DNA of 20,000 nucleotides from Chondrilla cf. caribensis (Eukaryota; Porifera; Demospongiae; Chondrillida; Chondrillidae): NCBI GenBank assembly GCA_964020155.1, contig OZ026553.1, positions 4,296,509 to 4,316,508 of the forward strand, read 5' to 3'. Shown piece by piece: positions 8,339 to 18,080 of this stretch (position 1 is its first letter; each line of letters starts with the position of its first letter). The notes under the pieces were generated by a model. It saw only the letters and a program-made list of their open reading frames with translations, ran no database searches and was not told where the DNA came from. The position numbers and the translations under genes were made by a program.

Positions 8339-11300
8339 ATGGCTGAGAGTCTATTTCCTGGCAAACACACTCGATCATTACGACTGACTACCAGGAATAT
8401 CACAAATTGCCACATAAAAGCTATCCCAGTCAGTAAAATTACAAATGGTTTAGTTGTTGAGCTAATAAGATTCCAGAAGTTGAGAAAGCAGCCCTTGAGA
8501 ATGATACTGAAATGGCTGGAGCTATTATTTGGAAATAATTGGCCTGAGAATGTACCTGCTGAACTCACTCTTTTGAAATCTCTTTCTGTTCTCTATCAAA
8601 AGCATCGTAAACTTGTTATCAGCCGGAATTTAGAAAAGCTTAATAGTTTCTGTTCATCTCCCTACTGCATTCCCAAGACTAAACAGCCTAAAGCACCACA
8701 CATACGTGACAGTGTACATTGTAACTCAAAAAGGCATTCATTGCTACGGCACCAGGAACACCAAGCTTATCAGCAAACCATTAGATATCTTGCAGATGAA
8801 TTGCATTCAGCTCTACATGATGCAGAATTACTTCGATCAAAGGTCAAAACTGCAGAAAAAATACTTGGTCATACCAATGTACGGAACATTCGCAAGCGTG
8901 AGAGAAGGAGGGATGCAGTAATTTCTACACAGAAGAAACATATTACCAGGCTGAGTACTGAGAACAAAGTACTCAAGGCTACAGCAAGAAAACATGCTCA
9001 GCGACATGACAGACAAATAAAGGCATTGAAAGATAAATTACTCCATCAAAAATCCGCGACCCAAAAAAAAGTGAAGAAATATAAGTCCAGATCGCAACGT
9101 TTGAAATTGAAAAATATGAGAAAAATTGCTGATAAATCACCTACATCTGATGATGAAATTCCAGAAGATACTACTGTCAGAGTGAAGGAGCTGGAGGTAC
9201 AGGTTGATGAACTTAGTGAAGCCTTGAAAGAGCTTAGGTCATGTAAAATGCAAACAATGAATGCAGGCTATTACCATCACAAAGTTAGAGAATGTTGCAT
9301 GAAGCTGATGAGCCACAACGTTAGCATCCGAAATGTTGATGCATGCATCAGAGCTGTTGTTGACTTACTTGGGCAAGACATTTGTCAATTGCCAAAGAAG
9401 TCCACTCTAGCAAATATGATGGTTGAAGCTAGGTCAGTAGCTCATCTGCAGTTGGCTGAAGAGCTTTCAAAGCCCTCCAGCAACACCTTGCATTCTGATG
9501 GGACAACAAAGTTTGGCGAAAAGTATGGTGGTTTCCAAGTAACCACACAAGAGTCATCGTACACTCTTTGTCTTACTGAAATGAAAGCAGGTGGTGCAAA
9601 AGATTTCAAGCACATACTTGAACGATCTCTGTCAGATATTGAAGCTGCATACTGTGCTGTGAACCAGCCAAATGACCAGAATAATAGCAAAGCAAAGCAA
9701 ATATTGGCATCCATCAAGAACACCATGTCAGATCGACATGTTGTAGAAAAGAATTTTAATCAGCTTCTAGAAGAATACCGAGATCAGGTACTACCAGATG
9801 TAATCCAAGGATGGACTGAACTAACATCAGATCAGCAAGCATCTATCTCAAAGATGAACAATTTCTTCTGTGGGCTTCATTTCCTGGTTGCATTAGCTGA
9901 TGCTGCATCGGCAACTTTGCAACAGTGGGAATCCATACAGTCAGCTGTCCCAGATGGATTTTCATCTGAATGTGGAACTATGCGGTTAGTTCGTACAGCT
10001 TGCAAAGCTATACAGAAGCAGTGTTGTCAAAAAGCTGGATGTCACACAATGTTCAAGGCATATCTCAAAACCCAAGGAGTCACAATTTTTCCAGTTGCAA
10101 AGTTTGCTGGAAACAGATTTAATATCATCTTTCACAATGCTGCTGGAATCTACTACCTTCGTAAACACCTTATCAGATACCTAGACAACCTACATCCTTC
10201 TCGTAATATGCTACTGCAAGCCGTGCTTCGGGATCTCAAGCATCCCCTTTACCTCACTGGATGCTGCGCCTTGGGTATTATTAGCAAATGCCTAACTAGT
10301 CCTCTGTGGAGAATTCTCGAGTCACCATTGAGTATGAGTGAGCTTGGACAAGAATATCAGAGAATGTACAGGAGCCTTCTCGAATGGTCTAAAGATGCCA
10401 CTGACTTGCTCACAGGCAATGGTCTGGATCAACTTGACGGCGATGATAATGTATTTCAAGAACTTATCAGCGGTGAAGATGACAAATCACAAGTATTACA
10501 GCTGTTACAGATGCTATGTAAATCATTCAGTCAAGTATCGGTGCGCCTTCTGGGAGACCATTTGGAAGGAGGTTTACTCAGCAGTACTTCTCCAAAAGAC
10601 CTAGATGAAGTTACTGCAACTGTTCCCAAAACAAATGCTCGCAGTGAACGTGACTTCGCTATTTTGGATAGGTATGTTAGCATGTATACATCAGAATTAA
10701 GATGAATATTTAATTCATTTTTTCCACTTCCTTATTCCATAGGATGCTGAGAGAAAAACCTAACTGCTCTATGATTGCTTTGGAGAGTATACTTATGTTC
10801 AAGTACAACAAAACTGCCGAATGGTTGCAATCCAAAAGTGAAGAGGAGAAGAAGAGGATTTTTAAAGCTTGTATGAAGTTGGGGCGAGAACAGAGACAGA
10901 TTGGCAGACAGAGGATAACAGAAATACAAAAGCACAGGGAAATACAGCTGTTGGAGAAGGAGCAAGCTATTGCTATTAAGAAGAATGTGGAGAATGAAAT
11001 GAAGCGTACCCTGTGTCTCAAAATTTCAAAAGAAGGATTCTGGACTACAAAAGATGCTGCAGTGTCAAAAATCAAGGAGAAATCAAGTGAATCCAATCGA
11101 AAACAGGCACTTAAAGTCCAGCTGAAGTTCAGGAAGGTTGTTTTAAAGCAAAATTTCCCAGATAAAGCAGTATTTCAGTATTCTAAGGGCAAAGAGCAGT
11201 TAACCTCTGATGAACTCCTCAGAAATTTATGTAAGCTAATGGATGGAATGCCGCGTCCAACTGAAAGAGAGATCTTGGCAAACCCCAAATTGCTGGTGGG

Positions 11301-11484
11301 TGTCAGCATTACTCACCGATTTGTCCATGAAGATGGTGGCCTGTCATGGTATGATGGACTGGTAGTAGGAAATATTCCTGACAGTAACTTCTTTGAGGTT
11401 ATATACTTTGGTGAACACGAGATTTACGAGTTTGAGTTGCTGGATGACTATCACAATGGTGATCTTGAGTTATTACCTTCATAA
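8339..11484 (+). CDS. Transposase-like protein with coiled coil and Tudor/chromo-like C-terminus
   Basis: Two coding exons, 8339-10671 and 10743-11484, are joined across a 71-base intron (donor GTATGT, acceptor TTATTCCATAG, phase 2), giving 1024 residues. A 5' UTR intron is likely (donor after 8081, acceptor CCATGCAG ending 8327). Residues 1-130 are basic; about 150-300 form a Lys/Arg-rich coiled coil. Then HSDGTTKFGEKYGG (D387), MSDRHVVEKNF (D465) and MNNFFCGLH (506-514) suggest an RNase-H-like catalytic core, followed by FAGNRFNIIFHN (589-600). SERDFAILDR (769-778) with the downstream ALESILMFKYN resembles the hAT C-terminal SERxFS and hydrophobic motif. Residues about 964-1021 (HRFVHEDGG, WYDGLVVGN, FFEVIYFG) look like a Tudor or chromo-like barrel. 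I recall similar uncharacterised proteins in corals and fish. Function is inferred. Confidence 0.75.
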
Positions 11485-11786
11485 AACTTTTCCATTTGTG
11501 TTTTCAGTACAAGTTTATAATGTTTTCCATCCTTTTGAGTTGTTATTTGGATAATACGCTGCTGCTATTGACGTTACGCCGAGTATTACGTAATAATAGT
11601 GTTGGGTGCCGCCCACTGCCTATATCGTAGTATTAAAATATGGCTACGTTACCGCTGTAATTTGAAAGAACGTATCTAAGGCCAGAATGAAGTTACCGAG
11701 GCAATATTGATATTTTTGGAATTCTCGAAGACAGGTCTTTGAGTTCATACTACAAGAAACCTTAATTTCGATATTTTTATTTTTCG

Positions 11787-11799
11787 TTTGGACTCGCTA
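11787..11799 (-). repeat. Right terminal inverted repeat
   Basis: Reads TTTGGACTCGCTA on the plus strand, the exact reverse complement of 7895-7907. Confidence 0.7.
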
Positions 11800-12511
11800 G
11801 TATTACGGAATTACCCCCGTTTACCTTACCAATCCACCAAACTTGCTTTCCACAGTCCTTGTAAGGTCCAATGTTCCCTGAGATCCCGCCGTAACCACGT
11901 TTTTGACGCCCCATACACAGCAGAAATCAGGATGGTTGGAATCCACCTCCAAACACTCTTTTCGTCTTGTGCATCTTCAGAATCCGTGATGAAGCGTTCT
12001 AGTCTACTCTCCGCTTATAGAAATTCTTACTTTGACTCGAGTTTCGAAAGAATCTGATTCGCTATGCTTTGAGGAGGTCTTCATTCTTCTTGGAAAGGAA
12101 TTCGCTGCGTTCTTGGAAGGGACGCCCGATCTAATCCTTGTCGATTATACATCCTACCACAGACTCTACAGCCTACATACAAAATTTATACGTATCCTTA
12201 CGTATGTATGTAGGCCTATAGAGCGTGATTTATATTGTTAATATCGGCCTAGAATCATACTATTTTTTCATCAATTCAAGGTAGTTTGAAAATGGCCTCC
12301 TCTTGTGCTTTTGCTCTCACATCTTACCATAGCTCAACCTGTCTCCTGACCCCTGATCAACGAATATTGATGAAAGTCCAAGATAGTTATTGAGTTCTTC
12401 CCTCACTAAAATGTTGTCATTTTAACAGTGTGTTGCAAGGAACCACTTAGTGGATTTGTTTGTTAGTTTAGTGGCATGGAATTCAAGTTGAAGTCTCATC
12501 GCATGTACATT

Positions 12512-12514
<3 letters not shown>
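11800..12514. other. Flank right of the element; possible minus-strand promoter and first exon
   Basis: This stretch is richer in G, C and CpG than its surroundings. On the minus strand, a TATAAAT box (12184-12190) lies about 100 bases before ATG 12085, and the open frame reaches a consensus donor GTAAGA at 12030. Further on, a second minus-strand open stretch of about 57 codons (12013-11843, Trp-rich, no ATG) is bounded by a GTAAGG. I cannot join these into a gene. Confidence 0.3.
12031..12085 (-). CDS. Possible first coding exon (18 codons)
   Basis: Starts ATGAAGACCTCCTCAAAGC and ends at a consensus donor CAAA/GTAAGA in phase 1. Phase 1 would fit the acceptor of the CARD-like exon at 7298, which lacks a start, but that would put the whole transposon-like element inside a 4.7-kb intron. 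It may equally belong to an unrelated gene or be chance. Serine and lysine rich, with no recognised motif. Confidence 0.25.

Positions 12515-12570
<56 letters not shown>
12515..12570. repeat. (TG)n microsatellite
   Basis: Uninterrupted GT dinucleotide of about 56 bases. The 400 bases on its right (12571-12987) are AT-rich with no visible gene. Confidence 0.95.
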
Positions 12571-12571
<1 letters not shown>

Positions 12572-12987
12572 TGCACACATCCGTGTATCAATTCATTCCT
12601 AATCCTTGTAGCTATATATACTGTTACAAGCCAAACGTCTTACATATGTTCATGATAATATGTACCATGGCTATCATAATATTAATTGTACAACCATGCA
12701 ATTTCACTATTGAGGTTTTATAGCTCAATCTTTAATAATAATATGTATTTTATCGTACAATAGCATTGGTACTAATAATAAGAAAATAAGTGTTATGTAG
12801 TGAAAAATCACAAGGAAAGTACACATCCATGTTGTTGATGTGTGTTAACAAATGTTGTTATGCTTGTTATTCGTGGTATGTTGTAGTATGCTGCTCGCAT
12901 GCATGTACAGTAGGTATTTTATCATAATAATATTTGCACCTGTTACAGTTAGATACTGCTGCTTCTAATGCAGGTATGAGCATAGAC

Positions 12988-13599
12988 TTAGTTGGACTTC
13001 TTCCCTCCCCTGCTATACTCTATGCCTTTACGCCATCCTTCTCTAGCTCCTTCTGGAACAGCACTTAGTCCTCTCTTTGTTCCACAAACCACAGCGCCGC
13101 CTACTCCTCCCACTCCATAACCAACTATACCCCCGCCGTAGTATCCTGTATACTCACCGACCTTTTCACCAACATCACTGCCAAGCTCCCTTCCAACCTG
13201 TCCCAAACTCACATCAAGTCTACGACTAATGATCTTTTTAATGTCTGGTTTTACAGGATAGTCTTCAGGTGCAGGATTACAGGTCTCATGTAAATCCTCC
13301 AAGGCAAGTGAACTGAAATCGTCGTTTAAAATGGCACTTTTAATCCCTGCACTTATTGAACGGCCAGTTGCTTCTCCAAGTGCTCCACCAACATTCCTCC
13401 CGACCCTGGAGCCTATTTTTTGTCCATATATTGAACCTTTTTCCCAACCTACATGTCTGTATTCAACACCTTCCTTTGCACCCTCATAACCCTCTGAGAT
13501 AAAGCTTCCACCGCCTCCTACTACTGCACCTCCAATACCATAAGCAAATTCTTGTAGGTTCTTTGGTTTCAGATCGTCTTGCGCAACCTGGTCTCCCAT
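12988..13599 (-). CDS. Glycine-zipper-like protein, 203 residues
   Basis: A single coding exon from ATG 13599 to TAA 12988, preceded by a likely 56-base 5' UTR intron (donor AAGTG/GTGAGT at 13659, acceptor TTGATCCAAG ending 13604). Glycine occurs at residues 51, 55, 59, 63, 67, 71, 75 and 79, exactly every fourth position, and again at 136, 140, 144, 148, 152, 156, 160, 164 and 168. A polar segment with an acidic/Pro region (about 92-128) separates them. GxxxG series are known from glycine zippers that pack helices in membranes or assemblies. The first run is charged (Lys, Arg, Glu between glycines), so it is not a simple membrane span; 153-172 is hydrophobic enough to insert. No signal peptide is evident, and the N-terminus is acidic and Gln-rich. 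I do not recognise a named family. Confidence 0.7.
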   Translation of the reverse strand: MGDQVAQDDLKPKNLQEFAYGIGGAVVGGGGSFISEGYEGAKEGVEYRHVGWEKGSIYGQKIGSRVGRNVGGALGEATGRSISAGIKSAILNDDFSSLALEDLHETCNPAPEDYPVKPDIKKIISRRLDVSLGQVGRELGSDVGEKVGEYTGYYGGGIVGYGVGGVGGAVVCGTKRGLSAVPEGAREGWRKGIEYSRGGKKSN

Positions 13600-13603
13600 A
13601 ATG

Positions 13604-13659
13604 CTTGGATCAAGAAATCAGTAGAGATTAGCACACACTAAAAATCTGAAGCTACTCAC
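13604..13659 (-). other. Predicted 56-base 5' UTR intron of the glycine-zipper-like gene
   Basis: Donor GTGAGTAGC and acceptor TGATTTCTTGATCCAAG flank it on the minus strand, four bases before the ATG. Confidence 0.5.
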
Positions 13660-13660
13660 C

Positions 13661-15029
13661 ACTTGTTATTCTCCAGTGTAGTATATTCAATTATCACACT
13701 AACTTTCTATTATCCTCCGTAAACCTGTTTACAAAACCTGTACCTGGACTGTATGGTATAAAAATATAATATTGTGTTACAGTTGAAGAATTAATTAGTG
13801 CTCAAGTAGATTCATAGTCACAGATGCAACTTCAGTTCACAATTTAATCAGTCTAATATCTATTTTTCCTATTATTAATGATATACGTATTGATTTATAA
13901 TTGATTACATACTATATTTTTAGCCATCAAAGATATGGTCAAGGACTTTGAAGAAGTCTAGGGTTCTCCCAGGTCTTATACATACATAACATGTACCTAC
14001 TGCAGTACATAGTGATACATATAATATGTAGATATTGCTGGATGACATCATACATCAATAGCACTGTCCTCCTTGAGATAAGGCAGACACAAAATTAATA
14101 TGCAAACACAAGGTTCAACACACAATGTCTAACAAGTTAAATCAATGTCTGTTGGCTCCACTATTGTCTCCGCATATTCTCCCTATGTGCTGGCAAAGTG
14201 GTGCAGGGAAAAAAATCCTCTAGTTCATGCACTAGCTTGATTCGATCTAGTGTTCAGTCATCAGGCGTGGCTATTATCCAACATATCACCCAACAGCTCC
14301 CCCCAAAGTCTTTCTGTTACGTACCTTATTTATTGTCTATAAAGCACGAGGGCACATGTACGTAGTAACCATACCTGCACCAACATTCAGCATTCACTCT
14401 TCTCATACAAGTACATGCATTTTGTTCAACAGAACTCTATCCAGTGATGATATCAATCTCAAGAGATCAGGTGTGGGAGGGTACCAAGATGGCCTCCCTT
14501 TGTTGGCCGGTAAACTAGTGGAACAGGAAGAAATACCATATCCTCCTGTATGTACCAAAGTCCGTACATATTACCTTTGTTTACTCCTGTTTGCCAGCAG
14601 TACTGATCCAAGATTATAACTTCTAATTGTACCTGTCTGTGGCATTTTACTGTATCTTGCTTCTCCAATGTAGTCAGTACAACATAGCCAGTGTAGCATT
14701 TGATGTACAGTGTCATTAGTTAATATGCCTCAATTGGTTTAGATAATATTAATTTGCCCTATATACCGTATTATAATTAGGGGGAAAATTTGGCAGATTT
14801 GCCTCAAAACAAGTATTCCTGGTGTACAATTATTCCAGTTGCGTAATGCAAGTTTGATGTTGAGCAAAAATTCTAATACGTGCTAATACTGTCAATTCTC
14901 TCCATCTCTTCCAGGATTGTGGTATAGGAAGGCAGTTCCACCTATCGGATGGTTTGGGGGCAGATTTGTTACATTTCTCTTTGGCTCTTAGAAAGTCAAG
15001 ATCATTAATTTATGCAAGCCTTAGTACTT
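13661..15029. other. Intergenic region, no convincing gene
   Basis: A plus-strand TATAAAG (14338-14344) follows a GGCGTGGC box, and an open frame runs 14356-14619, but codon content is poor and no spliced continuation is clear. A short splice-bounded stretch at 13922-13962 (IKDMVKDFEEV then stop) could be a terminal exon but has no partner. The rest is AT-rich. Confidence 0.35.
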
Positions 15030-15154
15030 TTTCTGAAGTTCGTGACTTTTCGCTAACTTCAGAAATACTGACGGTCCGAATTTTATACCACGGGTCCGAA
15101 TTTTATATCGATTCGGCCATTTTTCGGACCGTCCTATTCCATGTATCGGTCCGA
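15030..15154. repeat. Cluster of short perfect inverted and direct repeats (GGTCCGA motif)
   Basis: TTTCTGAAGTT (15030-15040) pairs with AACTTCAGAAA (15055-15065) over a 14-base loop. GACGGTCCGAA (15070-15080) pairs with TTCGGACCGTC (15123-15133). Inside the second, GGTCCGAATTTTATA is repeated exactly at 15073-15087 and 15093-15107, a 20-base period. A fourth GGTCCGA sits at 15148-15154 inside ATCGGTCCGAT. On the minus strand the direct repeat contains TATAAAATTCGGACC twice, like a doubled TATA element. It may be a regulatory array or a small foldback repeat. Confidence 0.7.
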
Positions 15155-15757
15155 TCTTGGCTGTTTAATTTCGCCGTTGTTTCGGCCACTCATAAGTGCC
15201 CGGTAGCCCTAGCAGACCATTCCCGGTGGTGTACTTCCCTATCTTCGCTCTGTCTTAGATCGGGGGAATATTCAGCGTAGGAACCTCGAGTAGCACTGCA
15301 TTTTCGTAAGGCATCACAACTAGCCTTACGCGTTCATTCACTTGCTCTGTTTCTTTCTTTGAAAGAGCGCTAAGTTTACGGTCTTTCCTTCAGTAGATAC
15401 CGCAAAAGAGCGTGTGTGCGTGCGTGTGCGTGCGTGCGTGCGTGCTTATGTACATCTAAAAACTGCGTATACAGAAAACAAACAAGCCCACAGAACTAAC
15501 TTTGTACAGCAGTAGTGTATTGTAGTGTATTGTATTGTATTGAATTATTTATACTGGTACTCCACTTAGTCCGGTATAATGTGTGCAATTAGCAGACTGT
15601 GCTAAGCAATAAATGTGTACAGCATCATTAGGCTTTTGGGTTCATTGGGCGAGGTTTCATGCCTCAACATTTAGCCAACAACAAAATATTGTCAAACAGT
15701 TGATACTGTATAATGGTCAAACTTCAATATCGATTGCATAAGTGTATTGCCTATATC
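15155..15757. other. CpG-containing then low-complexity sequence, no gene
   Basis: 15155-15410 is relatively CpG-rich and includes another hairpin, CGTAAGGC (15305-15312) with GCCTTACG about 10 bases on. It is followed by a TG/CG alternating tract (about 15408-15446) and GTATT-rich DNA (15516-15545). The CpG density could mark a transcription start, but no exon can be assigned. Confidence 0.4.
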
Positions 15758-15765
15758 ACAACACA

Positions 15766-15838
<73 letters not shown>
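15758..15838. repeat. (CA)n microsatellite
   Basis: About 75 bases of CA repeat with a TCAC interruption at the left end. Confidence 0.95.
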
Positions 15839-16716
15839 TTGCACAAACACATATAAATAACACACTGTGTGTACATATGCATGTGTTACTATGGTAACTG
15901 TACATTCAGCCGATTAAATGCAACACTCCAGAATGTCTTATAAGATGCAATCACCAATTACAGAAGTAAAGCACATAGTGTACATACACTTCTAATACAA
16001 TAAAATTAACACTATTATATTGTCCATTGGGAACTAGTAGTAATAATAATTGCAATGTCACCCTGTCTCAGGACCCATTGTAGGAAAGAAGCTCACTTGA
16101 GCATAAAGTTCTCCGATGATTCTCGCTATTAGTATTTCACTAGCACAATGACCTGGAACCATGAAAACAATTGCTATTTTAGGCATGAAGTTCATTTATG
16201 GGATATGTTTTGATTACCACCCTGAACTCCGATCTAAAGTATGGATCTATAGTAACAAAATGTATGCTACCATGGTAATTTAACGTGCATTACATAGTTA
16301 TCTTTACGCATTTCACAGCGTATGCATGGTATACTTTATCACCATATATATTAAGTTGTAAATACCATTTGACATACATATATGTACATATGAACATGAT
16401 GTATTGCGGGTGTTATACGGATCAAGGCCATGGGGGTAATGTTGGACACGGGAATCACGGTCCTCACACTCACATTTACATGGTCAACCTGACTACTTCA
16501 CTTAATATCTGCAGTGTGTACACCATTATACACTATTTACTAGCTGTCTTAAACACTCATGTACTCGATCGAATCAAACATTGTGATTAAATGATTAATA
16601 ACTCTTGGCAATCAACACCATAATTATCAGTAAGTATAATTTCCTATTATAAGTGGCTACAAAACTGAAGAAGCTACACTACATGGTTTGGGCTAAATAG
16701 TTATTCTTAGATGAAG
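15839..16716. other. No convincing gene
   Basis: A His/Gly-rich open stretch on the plus strand (about 16405-16480) and a splice-bounded minus-strand stretch of about 30 codons ending in a stop (16160-16070, acceptor CATGGTTCCAG) are the only coding-like traces. The latter has a phase 1 acceptor and could in principle be an alternative last exon of the secreted-peptide gene to its right. Evidence is thin. Confidence 0.3.
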
Positions 16717-16722
16717 TTTATT
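16717..16722 (-). terminator. Polyadenylation signal AATAAA
   Basis: AATAAA on the minus strand, about 82 bases after the stop codon of the six-cysteine peptide gene. Confidence 0.55.
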
Positions 16723-16803
16723 TGATATTACTATGCTATTGTTTGCTGCTAGCAGTTAATCTGTATGATGTGATTGTTAGTTCCAAGAGCAGTCTGACGT
16801 TGG

Positions 16804-17212
16804 TTATTTCCCCGCCCAGGGACTATGTAGAGAGAAATAATTTACAGACTGAGTGTGATTCATTAATAAGTTAACAGACTCCTAAGGGTGTTTTGGGAAT
16901 ATTCTCACCAATGCGTACACCACCACCCTGGGTAAGGTATTCCAGAAGTATATTTATTTCCATGTTCAGGCTCACAACACCAAGTTTCCTCAGTGGTTGG
17001 AGTTCCTCGACATTGTGAATAAGGGTAGCATTCAACTAAAATAGCAGAAGTTCAAGTCTGATTGACCTTTGTTCAACAGATATATGTAACCATCACAGAG
17101 AAAAATCACACATCTGTATGAAGCTATACATTGGTGACTACTTACTAGCCTGAGCCTGATAAGCAATAGCTCCAAGAACCAACAGAACCAAGAAGACTCC
17201 TTTTCCAAACAT
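16804..17212 (-). CDS. Small secreted six-cysteine peptide, three exons
   Basis: Exons 17212-17146, 17035-16909 and 16822-16804 join across introns of 110 and 86 bases, both GT-AG (donors GTAAGT and GTGAGA; acceptors GCTATTTTAG and CTCTACATAG), in phases 1 and 2. The product is 70 residues. The first 22 residues form a classic signal peptide: a Lys at position 4, a Leu/Val core and an Ala-x-Ala type end, with exon 1 ending exactly there. The mature part of about 48 residues has six cysteines spaced C-x5-C-x10-CC-x18-C-x2-C and is rich in Trp, Pro, Gly and Tyr. The order C-C-CC-C-C resembles knottin frameworks, but the last loops do not fit the usual spacing, so the fold is open. It could be antimicrobial, structural, a signal or toxin-like; the sequence does not decide. 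Confidence 0.75.
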
Positions 17213-17284
17213 TTCAGATCACCTCAAGTTGTTGAATCAAACGAGACAGTCACAGTTGTTCCCACCAAAGACCCCACAGAATGA

Positions 17285-17382
17285 ATGAACAAGTGGAGCT
17301 CTGTAGCTCTCTTTTATAGCTATTAGTAGCATGTGATATTCATGCTGGTCATACGCCCACGCACATTGATTAATTACGTAAG
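17285..17382 (-). promoter_or_regulatory. TATA promoter with EGR-type and bZIP-type sites
   Basis: On the minus strand GCTATAAAAGAG (TATAAAAG at 17311-17318) lies about 100 bases before the ATG of the six-cysteine peptide gene, predicting a start near 17285. About 40 bases upstream is GCGTGGGCG (17354-17362), the exact consensus of EGR zinc-finger proteins, and ATTACGTAA (17373-17381), a PAR/C-EBP-like bZIP palindrome. Binding is inference. Confidence 0.6.
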
Positions 17383-17447
17383 ACTTATTAACTTTTCTTA
17401 AATAACCCAAATATGGGGGATATTCGCATCTAAAACTGCATTTATAA

Positions 17448-17693
17448 GTGTATACAACACCATCTCTGTTGAGTAAACAAACTAGATACTACAAACAAAT
17501 CGTGTGTGCAGCAAGAAAATTGCATGCAACAACAAACTGTGCACAACAAAGAAATCGGATTGAGGAGCGTTTAGAAATGCAAAGGATCTCCCCAACAACG
17601 TTTGGAAATGTCCCAGTCCGAAATCCCTATTCAAAAGTGTTCAACATCAGTGGTAACTGCTTACAAGGTTTCATGCCTAAAATTAGGAAATAA
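17448..17693 (+). other. Open frame of 81 codons, doubtful
   Basis: An ATG-initiated plus-strand frame. Its second half (RIEERLEMQRISPTTFGNV and following) is coding-like and passes a donor-like AGTG/GTAACT near 17653. There is no match to a family I know and no clear promoter; the divergent secreted-peptide promoter lies directly upstream. It may be an exon of an unrecognised gene or chance. Confidence 0.2.
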
Positions 17694-17861
17694 AAAGACA
17701 AACAGTCAAGTCCTTCTCCCATAGTGATTACAGTGGTCCATTAAACCTAATCACTGACACTGTGCAATGCATAATATTATCGAATCTGTCTTAAATACCT
17801 TATGTGAACACCTTTATAATTACTCTTTATGCATGTTGTGACTGGAAAACACATACATTCA

Positions 17862-17950
17862 TACACACACACGCACGCACGCACGCACGCACACACACAC
17901 GCACACACACACACACATACACGCACACACATCACACACAAAACACACAC

Positions 17951-18009
<59 letters not shown>

Positions 18010-18080
18010 ATCACTCACAAAGAGCACACACGCACACGCACATCGCAGGCAAAACACACACAACACACATACACACACAC
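17862..18080. repeat. Compound (CA)n / CACG microsatellite
   Basis: CA dinucleotide with CGCA, AACA and AAACA interruptions; the segment AAACACACACAACACAC occurs twice (about 17940 and 18052). Confidence 0.9.

Larger units (their letters stand above)
7895..11799 (+). mobile_element. Candidate autonomous DNA transposon, about 3.9 kb
   Basis: TAGCGAGTCCAAA at 7895-7907 occurs as a perfect inverted copy at 11787-11799; three of the next four bases outward also match. A second inverted pair lies inside: GCGGCACCGAAC (7969-7980) against GTTGGGTGCCGC (11601-11612), one mismatch. Between them is a single intron-containing gene with transposase-like features. The tip TAGCG fits the loose hAT end consensus (C/T)A(A/G)NG. 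No 8-base target duplication is visible: CATTATAG on the left, GTATTACG on the right. The element is therefore proposed from ends plus content, not from a proven insertion scar. Confidence 0.65.

Noticed and set aside
13922..13962. Possible terminal exon ending in a stop
   Set aside because: A good acceptor alone is not enough; no upstream exon with matching phase was found.
14954..15280. Plus-strand frame of 108 codons
   Set aside because: It runs through hairpins and direct repeats, has no domain and no splice context; I treat the DNA repeats as the real feature.
16285..16590. His/Gly-rich plus-strand frame reminiscent of metal-transporter loops
   Set aside because: Only about 20 residues are suggestive and no transmembrane segments or exons surround them.
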